DNA of 64,000 nt. Source: Acetobacteraceae bacterium (lineage in GTDB: Bacteria; Pseudomonadota; Alphaproteobacteria; Acetobacterales; Acetobacteraceae). Position 1 is the stretch's first letter, and each line of letters starts with the position of its first letter. The stretch covers positions 1 through 64,000 of the forward strand of contig SHWL01000006.1 of assembly GCA_009693865.1 (NCBI GenBank), given 5' to 3'. Shown here one piece after another: positions 16,350 through 25,512 of this stretch. The position numbers were made by a program, and so were the translations under genes. The notes under the pieces are model-generated. The model was not told where the DNA came from, ran no database searches, and saw only the letters and a list, made by a program, of their open reading frames with translations.

Positions 16350-17756
16350 GTGCCACCCGACCCAAAATACATCCTCCCTCACGCGATCGCCGCGGCGCGC
16401 GAAGCAGGCGACCTGGTCGCGGCCGAGTTCGCCCGCCCGGACGGACCCCGGTTCAGCGATCATGTCACAGCCCCGCTCGATCATGAGATCGAGATGATTT
16501 TGCGCGACCGGCTGCTCGATCTGGTCCCGGCGCGCTTCGTGGGTGAGGAAGCCGGCGTGCTGGACGCGCCGGCGAACGGTTATTGCTGGGTCGTCGATCC
16601 GCATGACGGCACCCGTGCCTTCCTCGAGGGCAAGCGAGGCAGCGCCGTTTCGATCGCGCTACTGCATCGGGGCATTCCGGTCCTCGCGGTCGTTTATGCG
16701 CCGACCAGTCCCGACCGGGGTCCAGACATGATCTCCTGGTGCGAAGGCGGGCGGATCGAGCGCAACGGCCAGGCGGTCACGATCGATCTCCGAACCCGGG
16801 AACTGGCGGCGGGGGATGTGGTGTTCCTCAATCATGGCGTGTGGCAGCGCCCGGTATGGCATGGGACCGCCTGCGCCCCGGCGGGGTTCATGCCGCTGCC
16901 GTCGATCGCCTATCGACTGGCGCGGATCGCCGTGGGTGACGGGATCGCCACGCTGACCTTGCGTCCGGTCAACGCGCTCGACATCGCTGCCGGCCATGCG
17001 TTGCTGATGGCGGCGGGCGGCGTTCTGCTCGCCGAGGACGGGGCTCCGGTCACCTACAACGAACTGGGCGAGAGCCGCCCCTCCGCCTGTTTCGGTGGCT
17101 CGCCCAATGCGGTGGCGGTGTTGCGGGCGCGGACGTGGCGCGGCAGCACGGAACCACGGCGGGAACCGCGGGTCACTTTGACCTGGCCGCGAACGGTGGC
17201 CGAGCCGATGTTGGATCGGGCCGCGGGCTGTCTGTTGGGTTTGGCAATCGGCGGCGATCTCGGGCCCGACGCCGAATTGGCATTGGTCGTTGCCCGAAGT
17301 CTTGTTGGACAACGAACCTTCGACGCAGCCGCGGTCGCCTCGGCGGTCAGTTCCTGGGCTTTGGCGGGCGGCGAGGCCTCGCCTCTGGTTCGCGCGATTC
17401 CCATCGGGCTTTGGGCGCGCGATCCTGAGGCGGCGGCGGCGGCGGCCCGGATTGATTCGCCGGGCGTCCTTGATGCTCCAAAGCTCGCGGCCGCGATCGC
17501 GGCGGGGATGCGCGGAGCCTCGCACGATGCGTTGCGCCGCCTGACGGCCGGGATTGACAGTCCGGCAGCGGCCGGTGCTCTGGCGGGCGTCGCCGGGGGC
17601 CGAGGTGTGTTTCCGGTACCTCAGGTGATGCGCGTTCTGACCTGGCGCCCGGATGAGGGGCTTGGCGTGGCACGCCCCAGACCCGAAATCTGTTGGACCG
17701 ACGACCTCGTCGACCTCGCCGAGGCGCTCCTGTCCCTGGGCCAGCGCGGCCATTGA
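16350..17756 (+). CDS. Inositol monophosphatase / ADP-ribosylglycohydrolase fusion
   Basis: The product is 468 aa. Residues 1-260 are an inositol monophosphatase-type domain, with metal motifs GEE (65-67), DPHDGT (83-88) and NALDIAAGHA (208-217), predicted to remove phosphate from inositol phosphate, PAP or a similar substrate. Residues 288-468 align by eye with ADP-ribosylglycohydrolases (DRAAGCLLGLAIGGDLG), but the TDDT-like and GGDTDT-like metal motifs look degenerate (GPDAEL and AGIDSPAAA). The start is GTG 16350, with AAAGG seven bases upstream. The second domain may be non-catalytic. Confidence 0.75.
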   Translation: MPPDPKYILPHAIAAAREAGDLVAAEFARPDGPRFSDHVTAPLDHEIEMILRDRLLDLVPARFVGEEAGVLDAPANGYCWVVDPHDGTRAFLEGKRGSAVSIALLHRGIPVLAVVYAPTSPDRGPDMISWCEGGRIERNGQAVTIDLRTRELAAGDVVFLNHGVWQRPVWHGTACAPAGFMPLPSIAYRLARIAVGDGIATLTLRPVNALDIAAGHALLMAAGGVLLAEDGAPVTYNELGESRPSACFGGSPNAVAVLRARTWRGSTEPRREPRVTLTWPRTVAEPMLDRAAGCLLGLAIGGDLGPDAELALVVARSLVGQRTFDAAAVASAVSSWALAGGEASPLVRAIPIGLWARDPEAAAAAARIDSPGVLDAPKLAAAIAAGMRGASHDALRRLTAGIDSPAAAGALAGVAGGRGVFPVPQVMRVLTWRPDEGLGVARPRPEICWTDDLVDLAEALLSLGQRGH

Positions 17757-17817
17757 ATATTCTGACCCATCAAGACGAGGCCGCCGTTGCCCGGCAGGCG
17801 GTCCCGGAGAGAGCAAG

Positions 17818-18450
17818 ATGATCGCCCTGGACTACGACAAACTCGCCGAAGCGCCCACCGCCACCGACCCGTTCCCGCATGTCGTGGTGCCGGGGTTCGT
17901 GCCGCCGGACAGTCTCCATGCCGTGTTGGCAGCGTTGCCACCGCTGAACCGGCGCGGGTCCTTCCCGCCGGACTCAGTGCGGTTGGGACCGGAGGCGCGC
18001 GATCTGGTCGAACAGATGGAGGGCGAGCAACTGCGCGCGTCGATCGCATCGCGATTCGGGCTGGACCTGGAAGGGGCCCCGACGATGCTGACGCTGCGCG
18101 GCTGGACAAGCGACCGGGATGGCCGGATCCACTGCGATTCGACCGCCAAGCGCGTGACGGTCCTGCTGTATCTGAACCGGGAGACCGAAGCGTTTGGGCG
18201 CCAGGAAGGCTGCCTGCGATTGCTCCGCGGTTCCTCGGATCTGGAGGATTTCGCGGTCGAGGTACCTCCCGTGAACGGCACACTGCTGGTGTTTCCGAAC
18301 GGGCCCGCCGCGTGGCACGGGCATCGGCGGTTCGTTGGCCAGCGTTACAGCATTCAGTTGAATTATATGACGACGGATACGAAGGCGCGGAGCGAGTTGC
18401 GGCGGCACCGGTTGTCGGCATTCGTGAAGCGGCTGACGATGGCGGCGTGA
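17818..18450 (+). CDS. 2OG-Fe(II) oxygenase
   Basis: The product is 210 aa. The iron ligands appear as H105 and D107 (IHCDS) and H167 (AWHGHR), with R176 (QRYSIQLNYM) for 2-oxoglutarate. The 'RVTVLLYLN' strand after HxD is typical of the prolyl-hydroxylase-like fold. Substrate is unknown; relatives act on proteins, sugars or small molecules. ATG 17818 follows GAGAGAG. It lies 61 bases after the phosphatase fusion and may be co-transcribed with it. Confidence 0.8.
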   Translation: MIALDYDKLAEAPTATDPFPHVVVPGFVPPDSLHAVLAALPPLNRRGSFPPDSVRLGPEARDLVEQMEGEQLRASIASRFGLDLEGAPTMLTLRGWTSDRDGRIHCDSTAKRVTVLLYLNRETEAFGRQEGCLRLLRGSSDLEDFAVEVPPVNGTLLVFPNGPAAWHGHRRFVGQRYSIQLNYMTTDTKARSELRRHRLSAFVKRLTMAA

Positions 18451-18461
18451 GGGTTGGGGTT

Positions 18462-18842
18462 TCAGCCGCCGATCGGTGTCGTCACGATCCGGTCCGCCAT
18501 GGCGTGGGGATCGATCTCTACCCGCAACGTATCCACCGTCACGGTTGGGACACGGCGGCGGTCGACAGTACGCATCCTTAGCAAACCAAGCGATTCCAGT
18601 TTCCCAAGCGTGCGTAGCAGGTTCGGCTCGGCGCGGTTGGTGAGACGTGCCAGTTCGGCGACCGATCGAGGTTTGGCGTCCCGGATGGTGCGCAACAGAC
18701 CGCGATTGCCGGGAGTCAGAAGCCGCGACAATACCTCCGCTGATTCAACGCTCGGTGCCGCCGCGTCAGCGGGAGCGGGAATTTCCCCGCGCGCGACAGC
18801 CCGCATCTCGGCCATCAGGTCTTTCATGGGCTGGATCTTCAT
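18462..18842 (-). CDS. HVO_A0114-type HTH protein, antitoxin partner
   Basis: The product is 126 aa. The HTH region at about 55-110 reads RSVAELARLTNRAEPNLLRT, LGKLESLGLL and a wing RRRVPTVTVD, as in the DNA-binding antitoxins paired with TumE toxins. ATG 18842 overlaps the stop of the toxin-like gene upstream by ATGA, so translation of the two is coupled. The toxin gene upstream lacks a normal start, so how this gene is now transcribed is unclear. Confidence 0.75.
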   Translation of the reverse strand: MKIQPMKDLMAEMRAVARGEIPAPADAAAPSVESAEVLSRLLTPGNRGLLRTIRDAKPRSVAELARLTNRAEPNLLRTLGKLESLGLLRMRTVDRRRVPTVTVDTLRVEIDPHAMADRIVTTPIGG

Positions 18843-19261
18843 CCTGGTCTCCTGTTCGTCACGTCGCTTTCCCCGACCACGGTCTTGTCGATGCCGCGCT
18901 CCGCGAGCACTCGTTCGACCGCTGCTTCGAAATCGACCGACAATTGTTCGGTGGTTGTAAAAACGTAGGGCCGCCCTGCGTCGCCGCCTGAACTGTGCCA
19001 ATGGTCATGCGCCACGTTCGGCCTGCGATAACGTCCGCCCAACGAGGCAACACCATGTGCGTTGTCGAACCCCATCAATCGGCGGCCCTGACGGTCGTGC
19101 AATGTGGACGAATAGCGCAATCCGTGCGGCCGTGCCGGCGTCGGCGTTGTCCTTCCGATCTCAAACTTCAGCCAGAACCCTTCCGAGAGATGATGAACGC
19201 GACCGTCGAATCCCAGCAGGAATTCCAGTGTGTGGTCGGGAGGTAATTGCAGCGCGCTTAA
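18839..19261 (-). pseudogene. TumE-family toxin, 5' end lost at a palindromic repeat
   Basis: The minus frame reads ...PPDHTLEFLLGFDGRVHH... through GFDNAHGVASLGGRYRR and ends at 18839. This matches the TumE (DUF6516-like) toxins, which carry a stretch DNA-HG and a HWH motif. An in-frame stop lies at 19262-19264, immediately beside the palindromic repeat, with no ATG, GTG or TTG before TTG 19120 and no obvious ribosome site. The only internal starts would lack about 45 residues. CTG 19252 is possible but unlikely. The repeat seems to have displaced the original start. Confidence 0.7.
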
Positions 19262-19277
19262 TTACCGGCTCGCGGTC

Positions 19278-19375
19278 CGTCCCTCATCGTCATGGCCCGG
19301 CTGGTCCGGACCACCGGTCGCGGCGCTGTGCGCGTGCGGTGGCCCGGACCAGCCGGGCCATGACGATGAGGGACG
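19278..19375. repeat. CGTCAT palindromic repeat, long perfect arms
   Basis: The arms at 19278-19309 and 19344-19375 are a perfect 32-bp inverted repeat, beginning CGTCCCTCATCGTCATGG. The inner arms continue with imperfect ACCACCG/CGGTGGC pairing. It lies between ccrM and the truncated TumE-type toxin and directly abuts the toxin's broken 5' end. Confidence 0.8.
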
Positions 19376-19510
19376 ATACATCGATCTTTAAGCGCGATGG
19401 TACAGGATGATCCCCCACAAGTGGGTATCGCATCATGATAGCATAGTCGTCCGGGCGACCCAAGCCATTCCTCGAAATGCCGGCCGGCGATGCCTGAGCC
19501 GACCCATCGG

Positions 19511-20593
19511 TCATCCCCCCGCCAATATCGCCGCGCGCAGGGTGTCGAGCGGGACCAGCACGCCCTCGCGCTCCAGATGCCAGAACGTCCAACCGTTGCA
19601 GGAGGGTGCGTTTTGCACCGCGGCGCCGACCTGGTGGATGGAGCCCCTGGTATCGCCAGCCAGGACGGTACCGTCCGCACCGACCACCGCGGTCACTCGC
19701 CTCTGACGGTCGAACAGGTGTGTCCCCGGCGGGACGACCCCCTGCTCAACCAGGTTGCCAAAGGGAATCCGGGGGACGTCGCGTTTCGTGGGCGACATCG
19801 CGATCCCCTCGTCCGAGCCTCGGCGTGTGCGGCGAAGGCGGCCCCAGGCGGCCTCCACATAGGCCGGGTGCCGCTCGATCGCGATGAAATGGCGGCCAAG
19901 ACGTTTGGCGACGACGGCGGTGGTGCCGGTGCCGGAGAAGGGGTCGAGGACGATGTCGTCATGGCCTGTGCTGGTCAGCAGAACGCGGTGCAACAGAGCC
20001 TCGGGCTTTTGGGTCGGGTGGAGTTTCAGGCCGTGCTGGTTGCGCATTCGCTCGGGGCCCGTGCAAAGCGGGATCAGCCAATCGCTGCGCATTTGCACGT
20101 CGTCGTTCAGGGCCTTCATGGCCTGGTAGTTGAATTTGTATCGGGATTCCTTGCTTCGGGCAGCCCAGATCATCGTTTCGTGCGCGTTGGTGAAGCGGCG
20201 GCCGCGGAAATTCGGCATTGGGTTGGACTTCCGCCAGATCACGTCGTTGAGCACCCAGAATCCCAGGTCCTGAAGGATCGCGCCGATCCGGAAAATATTG
20301 TGGTAGGCGCCGATCACCCACAGTGTGCCGTCTTTGCGCAGCAGGCGGCGGCACTCGGTCAGCCAGTCACGGGTAAAACGGTCGTAGGCGCCGAAATCGG
20401 AGAATTTGTCCCAGTCGTCATCGACGCCATCCACGAGGCTGTCATCGGGGCGCCGCAACTCCCCGCGCAATTGCAGGTTGTACGGCGGATCCGCGAAGAC
20501 GCAATCGACCGACCCGGATGGCAGCATCCGCATCACCTCGATGCAGTCACCCAGGAGAATCTGGTCCAAAGGAAGTTCGAGAACGATATCCAA
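19511..20593 (-). CDS. ccrM: Cell cycle DNA adenine methyltransferase CcrM
   Basis: The product is 360 aa. The order is DPPY (35-38, catalytic motif IV) early and the AdoMet site DPFSGTGTT (about 227-235) late, i.e. a beta-class N6-adenine methyltransferase. The C-terminal 80 residues match the extra domain of CcrM enzymes (VGADGTVLAGD, GSIHQVGAAVQN). It methylates GANTC and links gene expression to the replication cycle in alphaproteobacteria, acting with CtrA, whose gene is at 62,679. It lies downstream of rnhB, a conserved order in this class. Confidence 0.95.
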   Translation of the reverse strand: MDIVLELPLDQILLGDCIEVMRMLPSGSVDCVFADPPYNLQLRGELRRPDDSLVDGVDDDWDKFSDFGAYDRFTRDWLTECRRLLRKDGTLWVIGAYHNIFRIGAILQDLGFWVLNDVIWRKSNPMPNFRGRRFTNAHETMIWAARSKESRYKFNYQAMKALNDDVQMRSDWLIPLCTGPERMRNQHGLKLHPTQKPEALLHRVLLTSTGHDDIVLDPFSGTGTTAVVAKRLGRHFIAIERHPAYVEAAWGRLRRTRRGSDEGIAMSPTKRDVPRIPFGNLVEQGVVPPGTHLFDRQRRVTAVVGADGTVLAGDTRGSIHQVGAAVQNAPSCNGWTFWHLEREGVLVPLDTLRAAILAGG

Positions 20594-20677
20594 GCTGGTT
20601 CCAGACCGGGTTGCGCCATGCCACTGGGCTTTGTGCCACCGCCTTATCGTGACGGAGGGGCCGAAGCCACGTCAATC

Positions 20678-21328
20678 TCAGATCGACAGGCGCGCCACGG
20701 GTCCGAATCCGGCGCGGTGATGCGGGGTCACGCCCAACGACATCAGCGCCGCGCGATGTGCCGCCGTGGCGTATCCGGCGTTCCGATCCCAGCCGTAGCC
20801 GGGATACCGGGTGGCCAGACGCGCCATCGCCCGGTCCCGGATGACCTTGGCGACGATGGAGGCGGCGGCGATCGACAGGCTTTTCCCGTCCCCACCTATC
20901 ACGCAACGCACAGGGCACGGCAGCGCCGGTGGCCTGTTGCCATCCACCAATGCGAGGTCCGGCAATTCGCTCAGGCGCAGTACGGCGCGGCGCATGGCCA
21001 GAAGGGAAGCGCCCAGGATGTTGAGGGTGCCGATTTCGGTGACGGAGGCGGCGGCGATCCCGACGTCCGCCAGGCCGGAACATCGAATCGCATCGAAGGC
21101 CCGCTGCCGCTGGCTGGCACTGAGTTTTTTGGAGTCGTCCAGTAACGCGGCAAGGCCGGGAGGCACGCCGAATGGGAACACCACCGCGGCGGCGACGACC
21201 GGGCCGGAGAGCGGGCCTCGGCCGGCCTCATCGACTCCGGCGACCCGGCCCCCGGCGGCTTGCTCCAGTGCGAAATCGGGCGCGGTGTCCCTTCGTCGTG
21301 GTCCACGTGCCGGGGTCGGGCCTTCCAC
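20678..21328 (-). CDS. rnhB: Ribonuclease HII
   Basis: The product is 216 aa. The catalytic residues D33 and E34 lie in [10 protein letters not shown], and a further D in ALVDGNRP (about 138). The [11 protein letters not shown] block is typical. It cuts RNA primers or misincorporated ribonucleotides in RNA-DNA hybrids. It starts two bases after the upstream oxidoreductase stop and precedes ccrM, so the three genes likely share a transcript. Confidence 0.95.
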   Translation of the reverse strand: MEGPTPARGPRRRDTAPDFALEQAAGGRVAGVDEAGRGPLSGPVVAAAVVFPFGVPPGLAALLDDSKKLSASQRQRAFDAIRCSGLADVGIAAASVTEIGTLNILGASLLAMRRAVLRLSELPDLALVDGNRPPALPCPVRCVIGGDGKSLSIAAASIVAKVIRDRAMARLATRYPGYGWDRNAGYATAAHRAALMSLGVTPHHRAGFGPVARLSI

Positions 21329-21330
21329 CG

Positions 21331-22473
21331 TTACGCGGGAACGAACACGCCCTCATCCTGCAGGACCGGCGGCGCGGTGATGATTTCCGGCGGCTGGGTG
21401 AACAGTTTGTCGCGTTGCAAAACCGGCATGACCCTGTCGGCGAACAGCCGCATGTTCAGTTCGGCCTCGTGATGCGGCAGGCCACCGTAGCCGAACTCGC
21501 ACACCAGGTGATCCAGACCGGTGTAGGCGCGCAACATCTTGATTTGATCCAGGCATTCGTCCGGCGTGCCAACGATCTGAATCTTCACGTAGGTGTCGGT
21601 CATTTTGTTACGGTGAGTCTGATCGGACATCTTGGCATAGGTGCGGCCAATCCTGCCGTACGCCTCATATCCCTTCACCGACGCAAGACCGCCATCGGAG
21701 AATCGGTAGTGGCTATCGACGGAATCCCATTTCCTCCCCAACCACTCCACGGCGCGGTCCGTCGCCTCAGCATGGGTTTCGGCACAGGAGATGTTGGTCA
21801 GAATGATCGGCGGACGCGGTGCGTGGCCGGCTTCGATCGCCATCTGGTGAAAGTCGTAAACCTCATGCGCGGCCTTCGACCATTCGTTGTGCATCACGAT
21901 TAACAAGCCAAGGCCGGAACTGGCCAGCAGCTTCGCCGACTCCGGACTGTTGGCCGAGCCGTAGAAGCGCAGTTCCGGATGCGAAACGGGGCCCGGGCGG
22001 ATCGAGGTGCGGGGAATGTCGAAGAACTCGCCCTTGTACTCGAAGCTTTCTTGCGTCAGGCCTAGGCGGATGATGTCGAGGCCTTCTTTGAAACGAGGGC
22101 GGGCCTCCTCCATGGGGATCCGGAACCCCTCGTATTCCACACGCGCGGCGCCGCGGCCGAAGCCGAACAGGCAACGCCCGCCCGAGATCACGTCCAGCAA
22201 CGCGATCTGCTCGGCAATGCGGATCGGGTCGTGCCAGGGGATCACGATCACCGAGGTGCCGAGATGAATGCGATGCGTGCGGCCCGCGAAGTAGGACAGC
22301 AACTGCAACGGCGATGGCGACATCGCGTAGCCGGTGAAGTGATGCTCCAGCGCGAACAGCGAGTCGAAACCGAGCGGTTCGGCGAGGTCGCCAAGCTGCA
22401 TGTGTTCGTTCAGAACAGCGGCGTCCGGGCGGCCCGCCTGGCTGAGCATATTAAGCGCAACGCCGACTCTCAT
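21331..22473 (-). CDS. LLM-class flavin-dependent oxidoreductase
   Basis: The product is 380 aa. The luciferase-like TIM barrel is shown by MRVGVALN at the start, [10 protein letters not shown] (about 40), '[20 protein letters not shown]' and '[19 protein letters not shown]'. It uses reduced FMN or F420 supplied by another enzyme; the substrate is unknown. ATG 22473 fits the conserved N terminus. It is the first of three genes reading into rnhB and ccrM. Confidence 0.9.
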   Translation of the reverse strand: MRVGVALNMLSQAGRPDAAVLNEHMQLGDLAEPLGFDSLFALEHHFTGYAMSPSPLQLLSYFAGRTHRIHLGTSVIVIPWHDPIRIAEQIALLDVISGGRCLFGFGRGAARVEYEGFRIPMEEARPRFKEGLDIIRLGLTQESFEYKGEFFDIPRTSIRPGPVSHPELRFYGSANSPESAKLLASSGLGLLIVMHNEWSKAAHEVYDFHQMAIEAGHAPRPPIILTNISCAETHAEATDRAVEWLGRKWDSVDSHYRFSDGGLASVKGYEAYGRIGRTYAKMSDQTHRNKMTDTYVKIQIVGTPDECLDQIKMLRAYTGLDHLVCEFGYGGLPHHEAELNMRLFADRVMPVLQRDKLFTQPPEIITAPPVLQDEGVFVPA

Positions 22474-22536
22474 GTCCGTGATCCTCCAAGGGTAGGCGAT
22501 GCTACCGGTTGGTAGGCACTTGGTCAAACACGGCGG

Positions 22537-22947
22537 TCACGCTTCGATCTGTCCTTTTGGTCCAAGCAGCGCGAACATCGCCCCCTGCGGGTCGGCGACG
22601 ACCGAAAACCGGCCGACCTCGGGGATGTCCATGGGCGGGCGATGAATCGTGCCGCCGGCTTTCGCGACCTGGTCCGTGTACCGGTCGACATCTTCGACGC
22701 CGATGTATCCCATCCATCCCGGCCGCGCGCCCGCGTCGCACGCTTCTTTCGGCAACGTCATCATTCCCCCGATGCCCGCCCCATCGGCGGTCAGGATGGT
22801 GTAGGACATACCCGGCATGCCGGAGTCGTGCGCGTCCCAGCCGACGACGTTTTTATAAAACGTTTCGGCAGCGGCCATGTCGGTCGTCATCAGCTCATAC
22901 CAAACGAACGTTCCATGGAATGATGGCATTTTCGCTTCTCCTGTCAT
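22537..22947 (-). CDS. VOC (glyoxalase-like) family protein
   Basis: The product is 136 aa. Two beta-alpha-beta-beta-beta repeats are seen, from FVWYELMTTDMAAAETFYKN and from WMGYIGVEDVDRYTDQVAKA. This matches the glyoxalase/bleomycin-resistance fold; it may be an enzyme or a binding protein. ATG 22947 overlaps the preceding fusion gene's stop (ATGA). Confidence 0.85.
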   Translation of the reverse strand: MTGEAKMPSFHGTFVWYELMTTDMAAAETFYKNVVGWDAHDSGMPGMSYTILTADGAGIGGMMTLPKEACDAGARPGWMGYIGVEDVDRYTDQVAKAGGTIHRPPMDIPEVGRFSVVADPQGAMFALLGPKGQIEA

Positions 22948-23942
22948 GATACGGCGCCGGTCGTGACGAGCTTCGTAAGTTGGTCGGCGCACTGACCCCA
23001 GCCCTGATAGAACCCCATATTCTCATGCGTTTCGCGATCCACCTCCGTCCAATGCCTTACCTGGGCTGTATATTTCGTCCTACCGCCCAGATCCTCGAAC
23101 GTCAGAATCACGGTCATGAACGCCTTTTCCGATGGCTCCCGCGCGGCTGAGAATGCGTCTGTGAAGACGAGCCGCTGGTTCGGAACGACTTCCAGATGAA
23201 CGCCGCGGCATGGCATTTCAGCGCCGTCGGGGCCGCGCATGGCGACCAGGCTGGCGCCACCCGGCCGAACGTCCAGTTCCACGACCGGAGCGGTAAACGG
23301 CAATGGCGCGAACCACTGCTTCAACATCAAGGGATCGGCCCAGGCACGGAAGAGTTTTTCCGGAGGCGCATCGATGACACGTGTCAGGACAAGGTCGCGG
23401 ATGGGTGCAGTATGGTTGCTAATGGCGATGGATCCTTTCGTCAAAGGCCGGGTGTTTTGCACTTGCTCCTGAGCGCGCCGGAGCGACGCGATGTCGAGCT
23501 TTCCCATTTGAAGCAACGCCGCCATCACGCGGTTTGTGCTCTCGGGCGAGCCGCCGCCCATGATCTGTCCGAGCATGGCCGGAACGATCTGCCAGGACAG
23601 ACCGAACTGGTCCTTGAGCCATCCGCATCGGCCGGGGGTACCGCCGCGCGAAAGATTATCCCAGTACCAGTCAATCTCCTGCTGAGTCTCGCAGTCCACC
23701 TTCAACGAAATCGCCTCAGAGAATTTGAACATGGGGCCGCCGTTCAACCCCATCATGGGCCGACCGTCGAGTTCGAACGTCACGACCATGACATCGCCCA
23801 CCGCGCGGCCGGACGCCTTTGCCGCTGCCTCGCCGTACCGTGACACAGAGCCGATCCGGGAATTCGGGAACACGGTTAAATAGAAATTCGCGGCTTCCTC
23901 CGCCTGGCCGTCAAACCAGAGGCATGGGGTGATCCTGGTCAT
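22944..23942 (-). CDS. VOC-SRPBCC (AHSA1-like) fusion protein
   Basis: The product is 332 aa. Residues 1-155 are a PhnB-like VOC domain (CLWFDGQAEEAANFYLTVFP, 'WYWDNLSRGG...', 'GLSWQIVPAML'). Residues 178-332 are an AHSA1/START-like SRPBCC domain (ISNHTAPIRDLVLTRVIDAP, 'GFYQGWGQCADQLTKLV'). The two families are often neighbours; here they are one protein. The start ATG 23942 overlaps the stop of the upstream TetR-type pseudogene (ATGA). The function of the pair is unknown. Confidence 0.8.
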   Translation of the reverse strand: MTRITPCLWFDGQAEEAANFYLTVFPNSRIGSVSRYGEAAAKASGRAVGDVMVVTFELDGRPMMGLNGGPMFKFSEAISLKVDCETQQEIDWYWDNLSRGGTPGRCGWLKDQFGLSWQIVPAMLGQIMGGGSPESTNRVMAALLQMGKLDIASLRRAQEQVQNTRPLTKGSIAISNHTAPIRDLVLTRVIDAPPEKLFRAWADPLMLKQWFAPLPFTAPVVELDVRPGGASLVAMRGPDGAEMPCRGVHLEVVPNQRLVFTDAFSAAREPSEKAFMTVILTFEDLGGRTKYTAQVRHWTEVDRETHENMGFYQGWGQCADQLTKLVTTGAVS

Positions 23943-24253
23943 TGCGATGTCTTCTTCGACGGATCGCGAAGCAGGGCGATCAGATAGCGCCGCAAATGGG
24001 CCAGACTCTCGACCACGACCGAGGGGTTTTATTTCGCCTTGGCGAAGATGAACGCGCCTTGGAGAACGGATTGCATGAAATAGCCGAGGCTTTCGGCGCT
24101 CCAGGAAGCATCGGGGGCGTAACGTTGTTTCGCGTCCGCGATATCGCGGGTCAGATCGGCGACATGGGCGGACATGCCTTCCTCGCACGCGTCGCGCAGG
24201 CCGGGATGGGTGGTGTGAATCTCCTGCACCTTTCGCGGGCTGCGCGGAATCAC
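23939..24253 (-). pseudogene. TetR-family regulator remnant
   Basis: The frame reads RDACEEGMSAHVADLTRD, then DASWSAESLGYFMQSVLQGA, then a TAA at 24029-24031 in the middle of what is normally KAKGGP, and continues VVVESLAHLRRYLIALL. This is the C-terminal ligand domain of TetR regulators. The N-terminal DNA-binding half is absent. Its stop still overlaps the VOC-SRPBCC start, which preserves the old operon layout. The expressed regulator is lost. Confidence 0.7.
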
Positions 24254-24376
24254 GGTTCGATGGCGACCTCAGTTAACACAAAGGGAGACCTCCGATCTGA
24301 TCAACCAACGCGCGAAGTGTCCACCGCTCGTGCGAACAGGCTGCAATACTCATTATGGCGCTGACGCTTGCTTTTT

Positions 24377-24490
24377 CGTCATCCTCCGGCGCGACCGGAG
24401 GATCGGTAGCGGCACATATCCGCGTATAATAGCGCCGGAAAGCAAGGCGTGGTGCCGCTCCGGATCCTCCGGTCGCGCCGGAGGATGACG
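24377..24490. repeat. CGTCAT palindromic repeat with different arm sequence
   Basis: The outer arms at 24377-24404 and 24463-24490 are a perfect 28-bp inverted repeat, beginning CGTCATCCTCCGGCGCGACC. The inner pair AGCGGCAC/GTGCCGCT is shared with several other copies. The arm sequence differs from the GGCCCG type, yet the ends and the inner pair are conserved. From 24,254 to 24,653 I see no other gene. Confidence 0.75.
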
Positions 24491-24653
24491 ATTTGGGAAA
24501 GGTCAGCAGCCATAATGAGAATTGCTGGCGAACAGGTTTCGTTGATCGTCGATGATCGTTGGATCGGAAGGACTTTTCGCAGCGGACGTTTTTGCGAGGA
24601 GACTGAATCTCGTGGCTCTGGGACCCTTCAGCCAGCCTTCGGTCCAATCTCCC

Positions 24654-25457
24654 TCAAATCCCCAACCGCCTCCTCACCCCCTCGGCAACCGCCGCCGCCC
24701 GAGCCTCCTCGCTCTCCCCCAACACCTCCAACACCATGCCAGCCAACGCCGGCATCCGTACCGCCGCCTGCCCCAGCAGCACCCAATCATCCTCCCCCGC
24801 GATCCCCGCCAGCGCCCAAATCACGTCCGCCGACGGGGCCGTTCGCAGTAACCGCCGCAGCATCTCACTCCCCTCCCGCCGGCCCAGTCGACCGAGCGCC
24901 AGCGCGGCGGAATGGGTCACGCTCCCGTGCAGGTCAGACAGCAGATCGATCAACGCCGCGACCGTCTCCGCCCCACCCCGGGCGCATCGGCACGCCGCCT
25001 CCCGCACTCCCGGATCGTCATCCCGCAGGAAGCCCGCGACCTGGTTCGGCGGCAGCCGGCACCCCATCCCCGACGCAACCTCCAGCGCGCGCCGCACCCC
25101 CGGGCCGCGCACCGATCCCGAGGCGATCAGCCGCGTCACCGCATCCCGCGCCGCGCCACCGCCAAGCGAGGCCAAACCGCCGATCGCCGCCATTTGCTCG
25201 GTGACCTCGCGGTCCAGACCGAATCCGGAAAAGCGGCGGCACAACGCCTCCAACGCCGGAATTGCGTCCTGCAAAGCGCGCCTCGCCGTTTCCGCAACCA
25301 ACCCGGGCGCCTCGGCCTGCCGCGCCCGCGGCAGAACGGCGATCAGTTCGGAGTCGGACAGACGCGCGGGATCGAGCGGCGCCCAACCGGTCTCCTCCGG
25401 TTCAGGCGCCGGGGCGCCCGCTCCGGAAAACAGGTCAAGTTGAAGCCCCGTGGCCAT
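24654..25457 (-). CDS. HEAT-repeat protein
   Basis: The product is 267 aa. From about residue 60 to the end it is a series of 30-35-residue helical pairs, such as VTEQMAAIGGLASLGGGAA, 'DDDPGVREAACRCA' and 'TVAALIDLLSDLHGSVTHSA', the HEAT-type pattern. The N terminus carries 'LQLDLFSGAGAP'. It is probably a cytoplasmic scaffold. ATG 25457 is preferred to an upstream ATG at 25526 that would overlap the divergent amidohydrolase start. Confidence 0.65.
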   Translation of the reverse strand: MATGLQLDLFSGAGAPAPEPEETGWAPLDPARLSDSELIAVLPRARQAEAPGLVAETARRALQDAIPALEALCRRFSGFGLDREVTEQMAAIGGLASLGGGAARDAVTRLIASGSVRGPGVRRALEVASGMGCRLPPNQVAGFLRDDDPGVREAACRCARGGAETVAALIDLLSDLHGSVTHSAALALGRLGRREGSEMLRRLLRTAPSADVIWALAGIAGEDDWVLLGQAAVRMPALAGMVLEVLGESEEARAAAVAEGVRRRLGI

Positions 25458-25512
25458 ACCCCCGACTTCATGCCAGAATCCTCCCGCAAGCAAGCGTCCG
25501 AGGCGAGGATCC

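Noticed and set aside
24273-24647. Minus-strand frame of 124 codons across the palindrome
   Set aside because: Most of it is the palindrome read as protein; the upstream and downstream parts lack motifs.
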